This document shows, one piece after another, positions 1 to 8,101 of a stretch of 37,692 bases of DNA (positions within the stretch are counted from its first letter, which is position 1; each line of letters begins with the position of its first letter). This DNA comes from Candidatus Shapirobacteria bacterium CG2_30_35_20. GTDB taxonomy: Bacteria > Patescibacteriota > Microgenomatia > UBA12405. The notes beneath the pieces were generated by a model. It was given only the letters and a program-made list of their open reading frames with translations. It had not been told where the DNA came from and searched no databases. The DNA lies in assembly GCA_001873665.1 (NCBI GenBank), contig MNZO01000020.1:1-37692 (forward strand). The letters are read 5' to 3'. A program made the translations under genes and the position numbers.

Positions 1-17
1 AAATTAAAAATTATTTT

Positions 18-1103
18 ATGAACATCGGTATTGATGGCAACGAAGCCAATATAAAAACTAGGGTCGGCAGTGGTCAATATTCTTTTCACATTTTGACCCA
101 ATTAAATAAATTAAATAAATTACATCACTTCACTGTTTACCTAAAATCAAAACCACTATCTGACATGCCCAAACGAAATAAACTTTGGCACTACAAAGTT
201 ATTGGACCAAAACTATTATGGACCAAATTTGCCCTTCCCCTATACCTGGCAATATCCAAAAATAATCTCGATTTATTTTATTCACCTACTCACTATTCTC
301 CCACCCCCAGTCCCATCCCCACTATCCCCACTATCCATGACATTGGTTACTTACAAAAACCAGACGAATTCAATAAAAAAGACTTTTACCAATTAAAAAA
401 TTGGACTTATCTTTCAATTAAACAAGCCAAACATATTGTCGCAGTTTCGGAATTTACCAAAAACGAAATTATCAAAGAATACAAAATCAGCCCCCAAAAA
501 ATATCCGTCATCCCCAACGGTATTACCAAATTCAAAAAACACACCAAAACAGAATCAGCCAAAATCATGCACAAATTTAAAATAACTAAACCCTATTTTT
601 TATCGGTTGGCACCCTCAAACCTAACAAAAACTATCCTTTTTTAATCAAAGCCTTTTCTGTTTTTCTCTCGCGCCAACGCGCCAACGCGCTATCGTCCCA
701 GTTAGTCATCTCCGGCAAAAAAGGTTGGTTGTTTGATGAAATTTTAAAAACGGTTGTGGATTTAAAACTGCAAGACTCTGTAATTTTTACCAACTATGTC
801 ACCGAAAAAGAAAGAAATATCTTATTCCAAAATGCCACCGCTACCGTTTTACCCTCACTATACGAAGGTTTTGGCATTCCCGCCATCGAATCCCAATCGT
901 TTGACACCCCAGTTATCGTTAGTGACATCCCCAGCTATCGCGAAATTTTGGGTAACAGTGGCATTTACATCGACCCTAATGACGAAAAATCCTTAATAAA
1001 AGCATTATCTAACATAAAAAATAATCATTCTCAAAACTACAAACGATATTTGTGGACTCAAAGCGCCACCAAACTACTGCACCTATTTGACAACCTAAAA
1101 TGA
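18..1103 (+). CDS. Glycosyltransferase family 4 (GT-B fold)
   Basis: Cytoplasmic sugar transferase, probably adding a residue to a lipid-linked surface glycan. The 361-residue length is normal for GT4. The N-terminal domain opens with a GIDGNEAN strand and a Gly-rich loop (RVGSGQY). A typical linker, VAVSEFTKNEI followed by IPNGI, lies near residues 140-170. The C-terminal domain starts at FLSVGTLKPNKN and carries the E-x7-E donor-site motif (EGFGIPAIE, about residues 282-290). The start is the first ATG, preceded only by an AT-rich 17-base tail, so any upstream gene is outside the window. A short GC-rich tandem (671-690) inside the gene encodes RQRANALSS and looks inserted. The donor sugar cannot be read from the sequence; mannose is plausible because manC is in the same cluster. 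Confidence 0.9.
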   Translation: MNIGIDGNEANIKTRVGSGQYSFHILTQLNKLNKLHHFTVYLKSKPLSDMPKRNKLWHYKVIGPKLLWTKFALPLYLAISKNNLDLFYSPTHYSPTPSPIPTIPTIHDIGYLQKPDEFNKKDFYQLKNWTYLSIKQAKHIVAVSEFTKNEIIKEYKISPQKISVIPNGITKFKKHTKTESAKIMHKFKITKPYFLSVGTLKPNKNYPFLIKAFSVFLSRQRANALSSQLVISGKKGWLFDEILKTVVDLKLQDSVIFTNYVTEKERNILFQNATATVLPSLYEGFGIPAIESQSFDTPVIVSDIPSYREILGNSGIYIDPNDEKSLIKALSNIKNNHSQNYKRYLWTQSATKLLHLFDNLK

Positions 1104-1115
1104 TATAATATCTCA
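1101..1115 (+). promoter_or_regulatory. Extended -10 promoter, leaderless start of the AbiEii-type pair
   Basis: TGA-TATAAT at 1101-1109 ends 5 bases before the ATG at 1115. Transcription would start on or next to the A of the start codon. The box overlaps the stop of the preceding glycosyltransferase. No convincing -35 box is seen, which fits an extended -10 element. Confidence 0.6.
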
Positions 1116-1381
1116 TGTTACCACCGTCTGTAAAACAAACACTTTGGTCGTACGATACCGATAAAATAGACAAAACAAAAGACAAACGATTAATAATCTC
1201 CCAAGTCTTAAATTTTGGTAGTAAAGATGCTACCGATTGGGCCATAGATAATTATGGCAAGAAAATCATAAAGACAGTCGCTATGTCAATTCCTAAGGGT
1301 CAATGGGGTAAAAAATCTTTAAACTATTGGTCATTAATTTTAGGTTTTGACCAAAACCAAATTAAGCCAAGATTCAATTAA
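1115..1381 (+). CDS. Small DUF6922-like protein, probable antitoxin-side partner of AbiEii
   Basis: 88-residue soluble protein without signal peptide or membrane segment. The layout, with an N-terminal LWSYD, then LIISQVLNFGSKDATDW and a C-terminal LNYWSLILGF, resembles the short proteins (DUF6922 type, from memory) that sit directly upstream of AbiEii nucleotidyltransferases. It ends three bases before the AbiEii gene, so the two are co-transcribed from the 1104 promoter. In classic AbiE systems the upstream partner AbiEi is a larger winged-helix repressor-antitoxin; this protein is much shorter, so antitoxin activity is inferred from position alone. Confidence 0.6.
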   Translation: MLPPSVKQTLWSYDTDKIDKTKDKRLIISQVLNFGSKDATDWAIDNYGKKIIKTVAMSIPKGQWGKKSLNYWSLILGFDQNQIKPRFN

Positions 1382-1384
1382 ACT

Positions 1385-2008
1385 ATGTACTGGGATATTT
1401 TAGACACAAATCGTAAAAATATATTACCTAAATTGGCAAAAATAACCAACGGTTTCTATTTGGCCGGTGGTACCGCCTTAGCTTTACAACTAGGTCATCG
1501 TGACAGTATTGATTTTGATTTTTTTTCACCAAAACAATTTAGTAATACAAAATTATTTCAAAAAATTGAAAATATTTTTATTAACCATAAAATTTTAAAA
1601 ACTCAAGACGAAAAAGACACCCTATCGGTCACCATCGACAATAACATCAAATTTAGTTTTATTACCTATAAATATAAATTAATCAAACCACTAATTAATT
1701 CTAAATATTTTGACATAGCTTCAATCGAAGATATCGGCTGTATGAAGCTGTCAGCTATTGTCAGCCGTTATTTATTAAAGGATTATGTCGATATTTATTG
1801 GATATTGCATCAAATTAGTTTACCCAATTTAATTATATTAAATCAACAAAAACATCAAAATCTCGACACAAACTTGGTACTAAAAAGTCTGGTATATTTT
1901 GACGATATAATTCCAGAACCAATTTTGTACAAAAATAACAAAGAAATTAGTTTTGATGTATTAAAACAATTCTTAACCCAAACTGTTACAAGCTTCTCTC
2001 GTGTATAA
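1385..2008 (+). CDS. AbiEii/AbiGii-type nucleotidyltransferase (toxin component)
   Basis: 207-residue protein of the DNA-polymerase-beta-like nucleotidyltransferase family that forms the toxin of type IV toxin-antitoxin and abortive-infection systems. The signature LAGGTALALQLGHR starts at residue 26. It is followed by the catalytic D-x-D (D43, D45 in SIDFDFF). A second family block, DIGCMKLSAI followed by KDYVDIYWIL, lies near residues 115-140. Known AbiEii-family toxins transfer nucleotides to tRNA or other targets; the target here is unknown. It is adjacent to the small partner upstream and overlaps the -10 box of the next gene at its 3' end. The pair interrupts a run of polysaccharide genes, which suggests later insertion. 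Confidence 0.85.
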   Translation: MYWDILDTNRKNILPKLAKITNGFYLAGGTALALQLGHRDSIDFDFFSPKQFSNTKLFQKIENIFINHKILKTQDEKDTLSVTIDNNIKFSFITYKYKLIKPLINSKYFDIASIEDIGCMKLSAIVSRYLLKDYVDIYWILHQISLPNLIILNQQKHQNLDTNLVLKSLVYFDDIIPEPILYKNNKEISFDVLKQFLTQTVTSFSRV

Positions 2009-2016
2009 TTCTCCTA
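2004..2016 (+). promoter_or_regulatory. -10 box, leaderless start of the acyltransferase
   Basis: TATAAT at 2004-2009 lies in the last codons of the AbiEii gene. It ends 6 bases before the ATG at 2016, so transcription would begin at the start codon. This favours the ATG at 2016 over the in-frame GTG at 2001. Confidence 0.55.
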
Positions 2017-2609
2017 TGAATGAACACGTCGGCCAAAAAATTTCAATTCAAAACATTATTCCCAAATCACTTAATCGTCTTCAAACTATTTTTCTTGAAT
2101 TGGAACTATTGTTTTTAAAATACGTCGGTTTTATCCCCATTCATGCCGTTCGCAAATTTTTCTATATTTTATCTGGTCTAAATATGCCCCTAGACTCCAA
2201 CATTTATATGGGGGCTAATTTTTTTAACCCCTCTGGTATCACCATCGGCCACGACTCACTAATTGGCACCAATGCCTTTCTTGACGGACGCTCACCTCTC
2301 ACCATTGGTAACCATTCTAGCTTGGCATCCGAAGTTATGATTTACAACGACGAGCACAACATCCACGACCCAAACTATTCCAATTCTTTTGGACCAGTTA
2401 CCATTGGCGATTATGTCTTTGTTGGGCCACGTGCCATAATTTTGCCCAATATTAAAATAGGAGATGGGGCCGTCATTGCCGCCGGGGCTATAGTTACCAA
2501 AAATATCCCACCCTTTGAAGTTTGGGGTGGTGTTCCTGCCCAAAAAATATCTGATCGCAAACTAAAAAATCCCCATTACAAACTAGGTCGAGCCATGTGG
2601 TTTCAATGA
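2016..2609 (+). CDS. Left-handed beta-helix (hexapeptide repeat) acyltransferase
   Basis: 197-residue member of the WcaF/NodL/maltose-acetyltransferase-like group, which acetylate sugars from acetyl-CoA. Hexapeptide turns are visible (ITIGHDSLIGTNAFL, LTIGNHSSLASEV, VTIGDYVFVGPRA, IKIGDGAVIAAGAIVTKNI). The usual closing block GGVPAQKI is near the C-terminus. The likely catalytic His is in the NDEHNIHD segment around residue 112. The N-terminal 60 residues are hydrophobic-rich, as in family members that act on lipid-linked glycans. It probably O-acetylates the exopolysaccharide made by the neighbouring genes. The ATG at 2016 is preferred because a -10 box occupies 2004-2009. Confidence 0.85.
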   Translation: MNEHVGQKISIQNIIPKSLNRLQTIFLELELLFLKYVGFIPIHAVRKFFYILSGLNMPLDSNIYMGANFFNPSGITIGHDSLIGTNAFLDGRSPLTIGNHSSLASEVMIYNDEHNIHDPNYSNSFGPVTIGDYVFVGPRAIILPNIKIGDGAVIAAGAIVTKNIPPFEVWGGVPAQKISDRKLKNPHYKLGRAMWFQ

Positions 2610-3151
2610 TCAAACGACTATCTATCACTATTTTAGTTTTGTTTAACATATTTTTTGTAATTTATCTGGTCACCCCCACACCCTCACTCAAACTTTTACC
2701 TAACAGTGTCTTGTCAACTTTGCCAGGTGATACCACCCAATTAAAAAACGTTACCGGTTACTACACCAACCTTTCACGAACCGAAGTTATCAACTTTTAC
2801 CTATCTTTTTATCAAAGTCCTTTTTTAATTCGTCTAAATCATCCTCCTGAAAAGTCCAAAGAAATTTTTCGCGACACTATGCAAAGTTATTATTTGGAAG
2901 AATTTATAATTCCTTTCAAAGAATCACTATTTATCAATGGCTATGAATGGGAAAAAGATGTCTTTACTAAACCAGAAAAAAGAATTCAAAACAAATTAAT
3001 CTATAACAATATTACCTATCGCAGTAAGATTAATACCAAAATAATTTCTACCTCAACTTATACTCGCCTCTCAATATTTTTTATAATCCAATTAGGTGTT
3101 TATTTAATTTTCCTCTGCTACCGACGATTTTTTTCCCAAAATGCCAAATAA
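2606..3151 (+). CDS. Uncharacterised protein with terminal membrane segments
   Basis: 181 residues; I do not recognise a named family. It starts in an ATGA overlap with the acyltransferase. One hydrophobic segment lies at residues 4-25 (LSITILVLFNIFFVIYLV) and one near the C-terminus (about 155-174, LSIFFIIQLGVYLIFL). Between them is a roughly 125-residue charged and aromatic domain, probably extracytoplasmic. That domain contains GYYTNLSRTEVINFYLSFY and a tail rich in Lys, Asn and Arg. Its position between an acyltransferase and a GT2 enzyme suggests an accessory role in surface-glycan export or assembly, but nothing in the protein proves this. Confidence 0.65.
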   Translation: MIKRLSITILVLFNIFFVIYLVTPTPSLKLLPNSVLSTLPGDTTQLKNVTGYYTNLSRTEVINFYLSFYQSPFLIRLNHPPEKSKEIFRDTMQSYYLEEFIIPFKESLFINGYEWEKDVFTKPEKRIQNKLIYNNITYRSKINTKIISTSTYTRLSIFFIIQLGVYLIFLCYRRFFSQNAK

Positions 3152-4049
3152 TCCATTGTTATCCATTATTGTTGTTTCTTTTAATACCGCCGATATTACC
3201 ATAAGTTGCATAAAATCTATCTATCAGGACAAAGGTCTAAAAGACATCCCTTTTGAAATAATTGTTATTGACAACGCCTCCACCGACGATAGCATTTTGA
3301 AAATTAATAAATTTATCCATTCATTAAAAATTGAAAATTGTAAATTGAAAATTAATTCCTCAAATCTCGGTTTTGCCAAAGCCAACAATCAAGGTCTAAA
3401 AATCGCTCGGGGTCAATATATTTTATTATTAAACTCCGATACTATTATATTACACTCTGCTATTTCTCAATCTTTAAATTGGCTATCCAGCCACCCCGAA
3501 GCTCACTGTTGCACCGCTCAATTATTAAACAAAAATAAAACCATTCAAGCCTCCGGCGGATTTTTCCCGACGTTATCAAATATTTTCACTTGGTGTCTGG
3601 GTCTTGACGATTTGCCCTTTACTAATTTTTTTATCCGCCCCTTTCACCCCCACACTCCTAAGTTTTACACCAAGGACAATTTTTACACCAAGGATCATCC
3701 TCAAGACTGGGTCACTGGCGCCTTCATGCTATTCCGCAAATCAGTTTATGACAAAATTGGTGGATTTGACAAAAATTGGTTCATGTATGGCGAAGAATAT
3801 GAATATCAATATCGCCTGCATTTGGCTTTTCCTCAAACCCAATGTTGGTATCTAATCGGACCCCAAATTATCCATCTTGGTGGTGCTTCATCTGTCACCA
3901 AAACTGATCCCATTACCCGTGAATATGAAGGCGTTATTGCTTTTTTTACTAAACATAAACCAAAATATCAATTACCCATCATCAAAATTTTACTAAAATT
4001 AAATAGTTCTTTACGCAGTATTATTAATCCAATCTATGAACATCTTTAG
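3141..4049 (+). CDS. Glycosyltransferase family 2 (rhamnosyltransferase-like)
   Basis: 302-residue GT-A enzyme. It shows the N-terminal nucleotide-binding strand LSIIVVSFNTADIT, VIDNASTDDS near residue 45, NLGFAKANNQG, and the metal-binding D-x-D equivalent LLNSDT. The acceptor-side block is GAFMLFRKSVYDKIGGFD followed by MYGEEYEYQYRL. These are typical of GT2 enzymes that extend O-antigen or exopolysaccharide chains. The gene overlaps its neighbours on both sides. Two oddities: residues of about 61-73 (SLKIENCKLKIN) are encoded by an AT-rich repeat seen elsewhere in the window, and an 18-base tandem at 3662-3697 encodes FYTKDN-FYTKDH. Confidence 0.9.
   Translation: MPNNPLLSIIVVSFNTADITISCIKSIYQDKGLKDIPFEIIVIDNASTDDSILKINKFIHSLKIENCKLKINSSNLGFAKANNQGLKIARGQYILLLNSDTIILHSAISQSLNWLSSHPEAHCCTAQLLNKNKTIQASGGFFPTLSNIFTWCLGLDDLPFTNFFIRPFHPHTPKFYTKDNFYTKDHPQDWVTGAFMLFRKSVYDKIGGFDKNWFMYGEEYEYQYRLHLAFPQTQCWYLIGPQIIHLGGASSVTKTDPITREYEGVIAFFTKHKPKYQLPIIKILLKLNSSLRSIINPIYEHL
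3323..3359 (+). repeat. AT-rich repeat copy inside the GT2 gene
   Basis: AAATTGAAAATTGTAAATTG and flanking bases, read in frame as SLKIENCKLKIN. It matches the copy at 10183-10218. Confidence 0.6.
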
Positions 4050-5433
4050 AATAATCCTTGCCACCTTAATTTTATTTATTCCTCTATATCCAAAATTTCC
4101 CTTAGCCAATTTTTCTGGAATTTATGTTGCTCTTCGTCTCGACGATATCATTATTGCTATCGTCATCTTAATTTGGGTCTTCGCCCAAATCAAAAACAAA
4201 TTCCCCATTCTTAAACAAAAAATTACTTATTTATTTTTGGCCTATTTTGTCGCCATATCAATTTCAACTCTCATCGCCGTTTTTATTTATCAAACCACTT
4301 CACCCCATATTCTCCTGCTCCATCTCTTCCGACGTTTCGAATATTTGTCATTATTTTTTATCACTCTCGGGGCACTCCCCACCAAAAAGGATTTTTCCTT
4401 CTCTTATTATTTTTTACTTCTCAGTCTCCTTGGGATTACCCTCTATGGTTATGGTCAACGCCACTACAACCTCCCCATAATTTCCACCATGAACGAGGAA
4501 TTTTCTCGTGGCCAATTACTCCAAACGAGTATTTGGACTCGAGTCAGCTCAACTTTTGCTGGGCATTACGATTTGGCCGCCTATCTTAGTTTAGTTTTAA
4601 TTATCATCTTTTCACTCATCCCCATTATAAAAAATAAAATCCTAAAAACCGTTTCTCTGATTTTATTTTTGGTTAGTTTTAATTTATTGACCCAAACCGC
4701 CTCTCGGATTTCCATTTTCGCTTTTTGGGGAGGTTGTTTTGTCGCCCTCTTTTTAATCAAAAAATACCTCTGGATTATTCCTATTTCACTTCTAGTTGTC
4801 TATTCAATGTTCAATTCAATTGATTTAAATCAACGGCTCCTCGCCACCCTCAACATTCTCAAACCAAAACCAACTCCTACCATTATCATCTCAACCAAAC
4901 CAACAACACCTCAACCTACCGCCATAATTATCAAAATAAAACCAACACTCACCAAATATGTTGTCGTCCCCACCCCCTTTCCCACCATTATTCGTCATGG
5001 ACCAATTGACGAATTTATTCCCATTGATACCGACATTGGAGTCGCTCGATCAGGAGAAATTCGCTTTAATGTGGAATGGCCCCGCGCCATCAATGCTTTC
5101 CAAAAAAATATTTTGTTTGGCACTGGTTTAGGGTCAATTTCTCTGGCCACTGATAATGATTTTCTCCGACTTTTGGGTGAAAGTGGCATCTTCGGTTTCA
5201 TCACCTTTTTATTTATTCCATTTTATTTTCTCCTCAAAACCATCAAATATTTTTGGCAAAAAAAACCAGATTTTTACATTCAACTTCAATTGATTTTTAT
5301 CGGAGTTATTGTTTCAGCTTTTGCCAACGCTATTTTTATTGATATTTTTGAAGCTTCAAAAGTAGCCTATACTTTTTGGATTATAATGGCTATTTTTTAC
5401 CGACTTATTGAACTAAATTCAAACAAGAAATGA
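4036..5433 (+). CDS. O-antigen ligase/polymerase-like membrane protein
   Basis: 465-residue polytopic membrane protein with about ten hydrophobic segments. The C-terminal signature matches the Wzy_C/O-antigen-ligase family: RFNVEWPRAINAF, then NILFGTGLGS and DFLRLLGESGIFGF. Family members polymerise or transfer lipid-linked glycans on the outer face of the membrane. The large periplasmic loop before the signature (about residues 274-318) is unusually rich in Pro and Thr (for example LKPKPTPTIII, TKPTTPQPT), resembling a linker or cell-wall-spanning segment. It overlaps the upstream GT2 gene by 14 bases and the next gene by 4. Confidence 0.85.
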   Translation: MNIFRIILATLILFIPLYPKFPLANFSGIYVALRLDDIIIAIVILIWVFAQIKNKFPILKQKITYLFLAYFVAISISTLIAVFIYQTTSPHILLLHLFRRFEYLSLFFITLGALPTKKDFSFSYYFLLLSLLGITLYGYGQRHYNLPIISTMNEEFSRGQLLQTSIWTRVSSTFAGHYDLAAYLSLVLIIIFSLIPIIKNKILKTVSLILFLVSFNLLTQTASRISIFAFWGGCFVALFLIKKYLWIIPISLLVVYSMFNSIDLNQRLLATLNILKPKPTPTIIISTKPTTPQPTAIIIKIKPTLTKYVVVPTPFPTIIRHGPIDEFIPIDTDIGVARSGEIRFNVEWPRAINAFQKNILFGTGLGSISLATDNDFLRLLGESGIFGFITFLFIPFYFLLKTIKYFWQKKPDFYIQLQLIFIGVIVSAFANAIFIDIFEASKVAYTFWIIMAIFYRLIELNSNKK

Positions 5434-6896
5434 ATAAAACAAAAATATTTATAATCATTCTCGCTCTATTTATTGGATTATTACTTCGATTATACAAAAT
5501 CTATTCACCTATTGCCGACTGGCACTCCTTCCGTCAAGCTGACACCGTTTCCGTTACCAAAATATATTCCCAAAATGGTTTTGATTTTCTCCACCCAAAA
5601 TATTTTGACGTCTCCTCTACCCAATCTGGTATCAACAATCCCCAAGGTTTTCGCCTGGTCGAAGCACCAATCTACAACACAGTCTCCCTAGTATTTCATA
5701 ATATTTTTCATCAAAATGTCAAAGTATCTTCTCGCCTTGTTTCTATTTTATTTTCTTTGGGTAGTGGATTTATAATTTTTCTTTTTGTTCTTAAAACAAC
5801 CAATCTTTTCTTGCCCTCACTTTTTAGTCTCCTCCTTTTTATGGTTTTACCCTTTAATATCTATTATTCACGCACTACTCTGCCCGAACCAACCGCCGTT
5901 TTTTTTATGATGCTTTCACTTTATTTATTTACCAAAAATATCTATATTTCTGCCCTCTCCCTCGCCTTGTCAATACTAGTCAAACCCTACACCGCCATTA
6001 TCATCTTTCCCACCTTGTTAACTTTAATTTTTATATACAAATCCAATTTAATTTTTAACAAAAATTTATATAAAATATTTATTTTTGCCATTTTAAGTCT
6101 TTTGCCATTTATTTTGTGGCGTTTGTGGATTTCTCAGTTCCCAGAGGGTATCCCCGTCAGCAACTGGCTTTTAAATAATGGCACCACCACCACTTTTCCC
6201 AGCTGGTTTCATGGTTACAACCTCAGTTTTCTCAACAAATTAATTGCCCTCCGCCCCCATTGGTGGTATTGGCTATTCCAAGACCGTCTTGGCAATTTAA
6301 TATTGGGAGTTTATGGCGTTATTCCTTTATTTTTGGGACTAGCCTATCGACGTAAACATTCACAAGCAATTACTATTAGCCTAACCGTCGGCATTTTTTT
6401 ATATTTTCTAATTATAGCCCAAGGCAACATTCAACACGACTATTATCAAATATTAATTATTCCCTCACTCTCAATTCTTTGTGGTTTGGGCTACTTTTAT
6501 ATTTATGAAATAATTTTCAAAAACTATTTTCTCAAAATTTTCTCGATTTTCTTCATCTTTACTCTGTCAACTTTTCTATCATATCAAAGAGTAGTTGAAT
6601 ATTACAAAATCAATAACCCCCAAATCATCACCGCGGGCAACAAAGTCAACGAAATTACCCCCAAAAACTCAATAATTATTGCCCCTTACAATGGTGACAC
6701 TGCTTTTCTTTACCAAACCAATCGTTCTGGTTTTCCTATCGAAATTTATGATTTTGAATCAATTAAAAAAGAATTTCCTGCACGACCGATTTACTTTACC
6801 TCAGTAAATTATGACGACTACACCAATAAAATTATCAAACAATTCCCCACCATCTATCGCGACAGCCAATTTATTATTTTAGAAATATCAAAATGA
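5430..6896 (+). CDS. GT39/ArnT-like membrane glycosyltransferase
   Basis: 488-residue polytopic membrane protein of the dolichyl-phosphate-mannose-protein mannosyltransferase/ArnT superfamily (GT-C fold), which uses polyprenyl-phosphate sugars on the outer membrane face. The first membrane helix is at residues 6-24. The first outer loop carries the acidic catalytic motif (D30 and D38 in IADWHSFRQADT). About ten further hydrophobic segments follow, then a soluble C-terminal domain of about 80 residues beginning near VNEITPKNSI. The ATGA overlaps at both ends place it firmly in the polysaccharide operon. It could glycosylate the polymer or surface proteins; the acceptor is unknown. Confidence 0.85.
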   Translation: MNKTKIFIIILALFIGLLLRLYKIYSPIADWHSFRQADTVSVTKIYSQNGFDFLHPKYFDVSSTQSGINNPQGFRLVEAPIYNTVSLVFHNIFHQNVKVSSRLVSILFSLGSGFIIFLFVLKTTNLFLPSLFSLLLFMVLPFNIYYSRTTLPEPTAVFFMMLSLYLFTKNIYISALSLALSILVKPYTAIIIFPTLLTLIFIYKSNLIFNKNLYKIFIFAILSLLPFILWRLWISQFPEGIPVSNWLLNNGTTTTFPSWFHGYNLSFLNKLIALRPHWWYWLFQDRLGNLILGVYGVIPLFLGLAYRRKHSQAITISLTVGIFLYFLIIAQGNIQHDYYQILIIPSLSILCGLGYFYIYEIIFKNYFLKIFSIFFIFTLSTFLSYQRVVEYYKINNPQIITAGNKVNEITPKNSIIIAPYNGDTAFLYQTNRSGFPIEIYDFESIKKEFPARPIYFTSVNYDDYTNKIIKQFPTIYRDSQFIILEISK

Positions 6897-8101
6897 CCAA
6901 AAGAAATATTTTAATGGTCACCCCCTATATTCCCAGATTAGAACAATCGGGCGGTCAGCGTCATTCGTTTTTTACCCTAAAATATTTATCCAAAACCAAC
7001 AATGTTACCTTAATTTGTTATAGCCGCAACGAGGATGGGCTACAAGAAGTAAAACAATATTGTCAAAAAGTAATTATTGTCAAAAGATCCACCACCTGGA
7101 GTCTGTCAAACATTTTGTCAACTGGATTTGGAATCTATCCATTTTTACTGGTAAATTACATTAACAAAGAATTTCGTCACGCCATTGAGACAGAAATAAA
7201 AAATGGCAAGTTTGACATCATCCATTGTGATTGTCTCTATCCTATGGCTAATATTCCCAAGACTAATATTCCGACGATTCTGGTTGATGTCACTATCGAG
7301 TATGCCATTTATCAGCATTTTGCCGATTCTCTTACTAGCTGGCAAAAAATTTTACGACCACTACTCATGGTTGATGTCCTCAAACTCAAATATTGGGAAA
7401 CCAAATATTGGCGTGAAACTGATACCGTTATTATGTTTAGCCACGAAGACCAAGAATTTGTTGCCAAAGTTACCGGACGCAAGGACATTCAAATTTTTGA
7501 AGATGCGGTTGACCCAGAATATTTTAATTTACCTAGAAAAACAGAAAAATCAAAACACCCTACCGTCCTCTTCGGTTGCTCCAACATGAAGTGGATGCAA
7601 AATCGCGAGTCAGTTGATCTAATATTAAGAGACTATTGGCCACAAATTAAAAAACGGTATCCCACTTCTCAATTACTTATAATTGGACGCAATGCTCCCG
7701 AAATTTTTGGCAAATACAATTCTGATAGTATCATCGTCGCCGAAGCCGACACCAACGGACCTCACAATCCTCAATACTATTACGAATACAGTTGGATATT
7801 ACTTGCTCCTATGGGTAGCGGAGGAGGAACTCGCAATAAATTTTTAGAAGGTATGACCTTTGGTCTACCAGTTATCACCAACCCCGAAGGGGGGATGGGC
7901 AATATAAAAATTAAAAATTATCATCATGCCATTGTCTGTCCTAAAAAAGAAATTTTAAAAAATATATACAAATTGTTTGACAACCCAAAATATCGACAAT
8001 CAATGGGACAAACCGCCAGTGAATTAATAAAAAACAATTATTCTTTTGATCAAAGTGTCAAAAAACTCAATCAAATCTATGACCAAAGCATCAAAAAATA
8101 A
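6893..8101 (+). CDS. Glycosyltransferase family 4
   Basis: 402-residue GT-B enzyme. The N-terminus has ILMVTPYIPRLEQSGGQRH, with the conserved Gly-Gly loop and a His. A DIIHCDCLYP block lies near residue 110. The C-terminal donor domain begins at PTVLFGCSNMKW and has RNKFLEGMTFGLPVITN, in which Glu and Gly occupy the usual nucleotide-sugar contact region. It starts in an ATGA overlap with the GT39 gene. The next gene starts inside its 3' end (23-base overlap), so translation is probably coupled. Substrate unknown. Confidence 0.88.
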   Translation: MTKRNILMVTPYIPRLEQSGGQRHSFFTLKYLSKTNNVTLICYSRNEDGLQEVKQYCQKVIIVKRSTTWSLSNILSTGFGIYPFLLVNYINKEFRHAIETEIKNGKFDIIHCDCLYPMANIPKTNIPTILVDVTIEYAIYQHFADSLTSWQKILRPLLMVDVLKLKYWETKYWRETDTVIMFSHEDQEFVAKVTGRKDIQIFEDAVDPEYFNLPRKTEKSKHPTVLFGCSNMKWMQNRESVDLILRDYWPQIKKRYPTSQLLIIGRNAPEIFGKYNSDSIIVAEADTNGPHNPQYYYEYSWILLAPMGSGGGTRNKFLEGMTFGLPVITNPEGGMGNIKIKNYHHAIVCPKKEILKNIYKLFDNPKYRQSMGQTASELIKNNYSFDQSVKKLNQIYDQSIKK

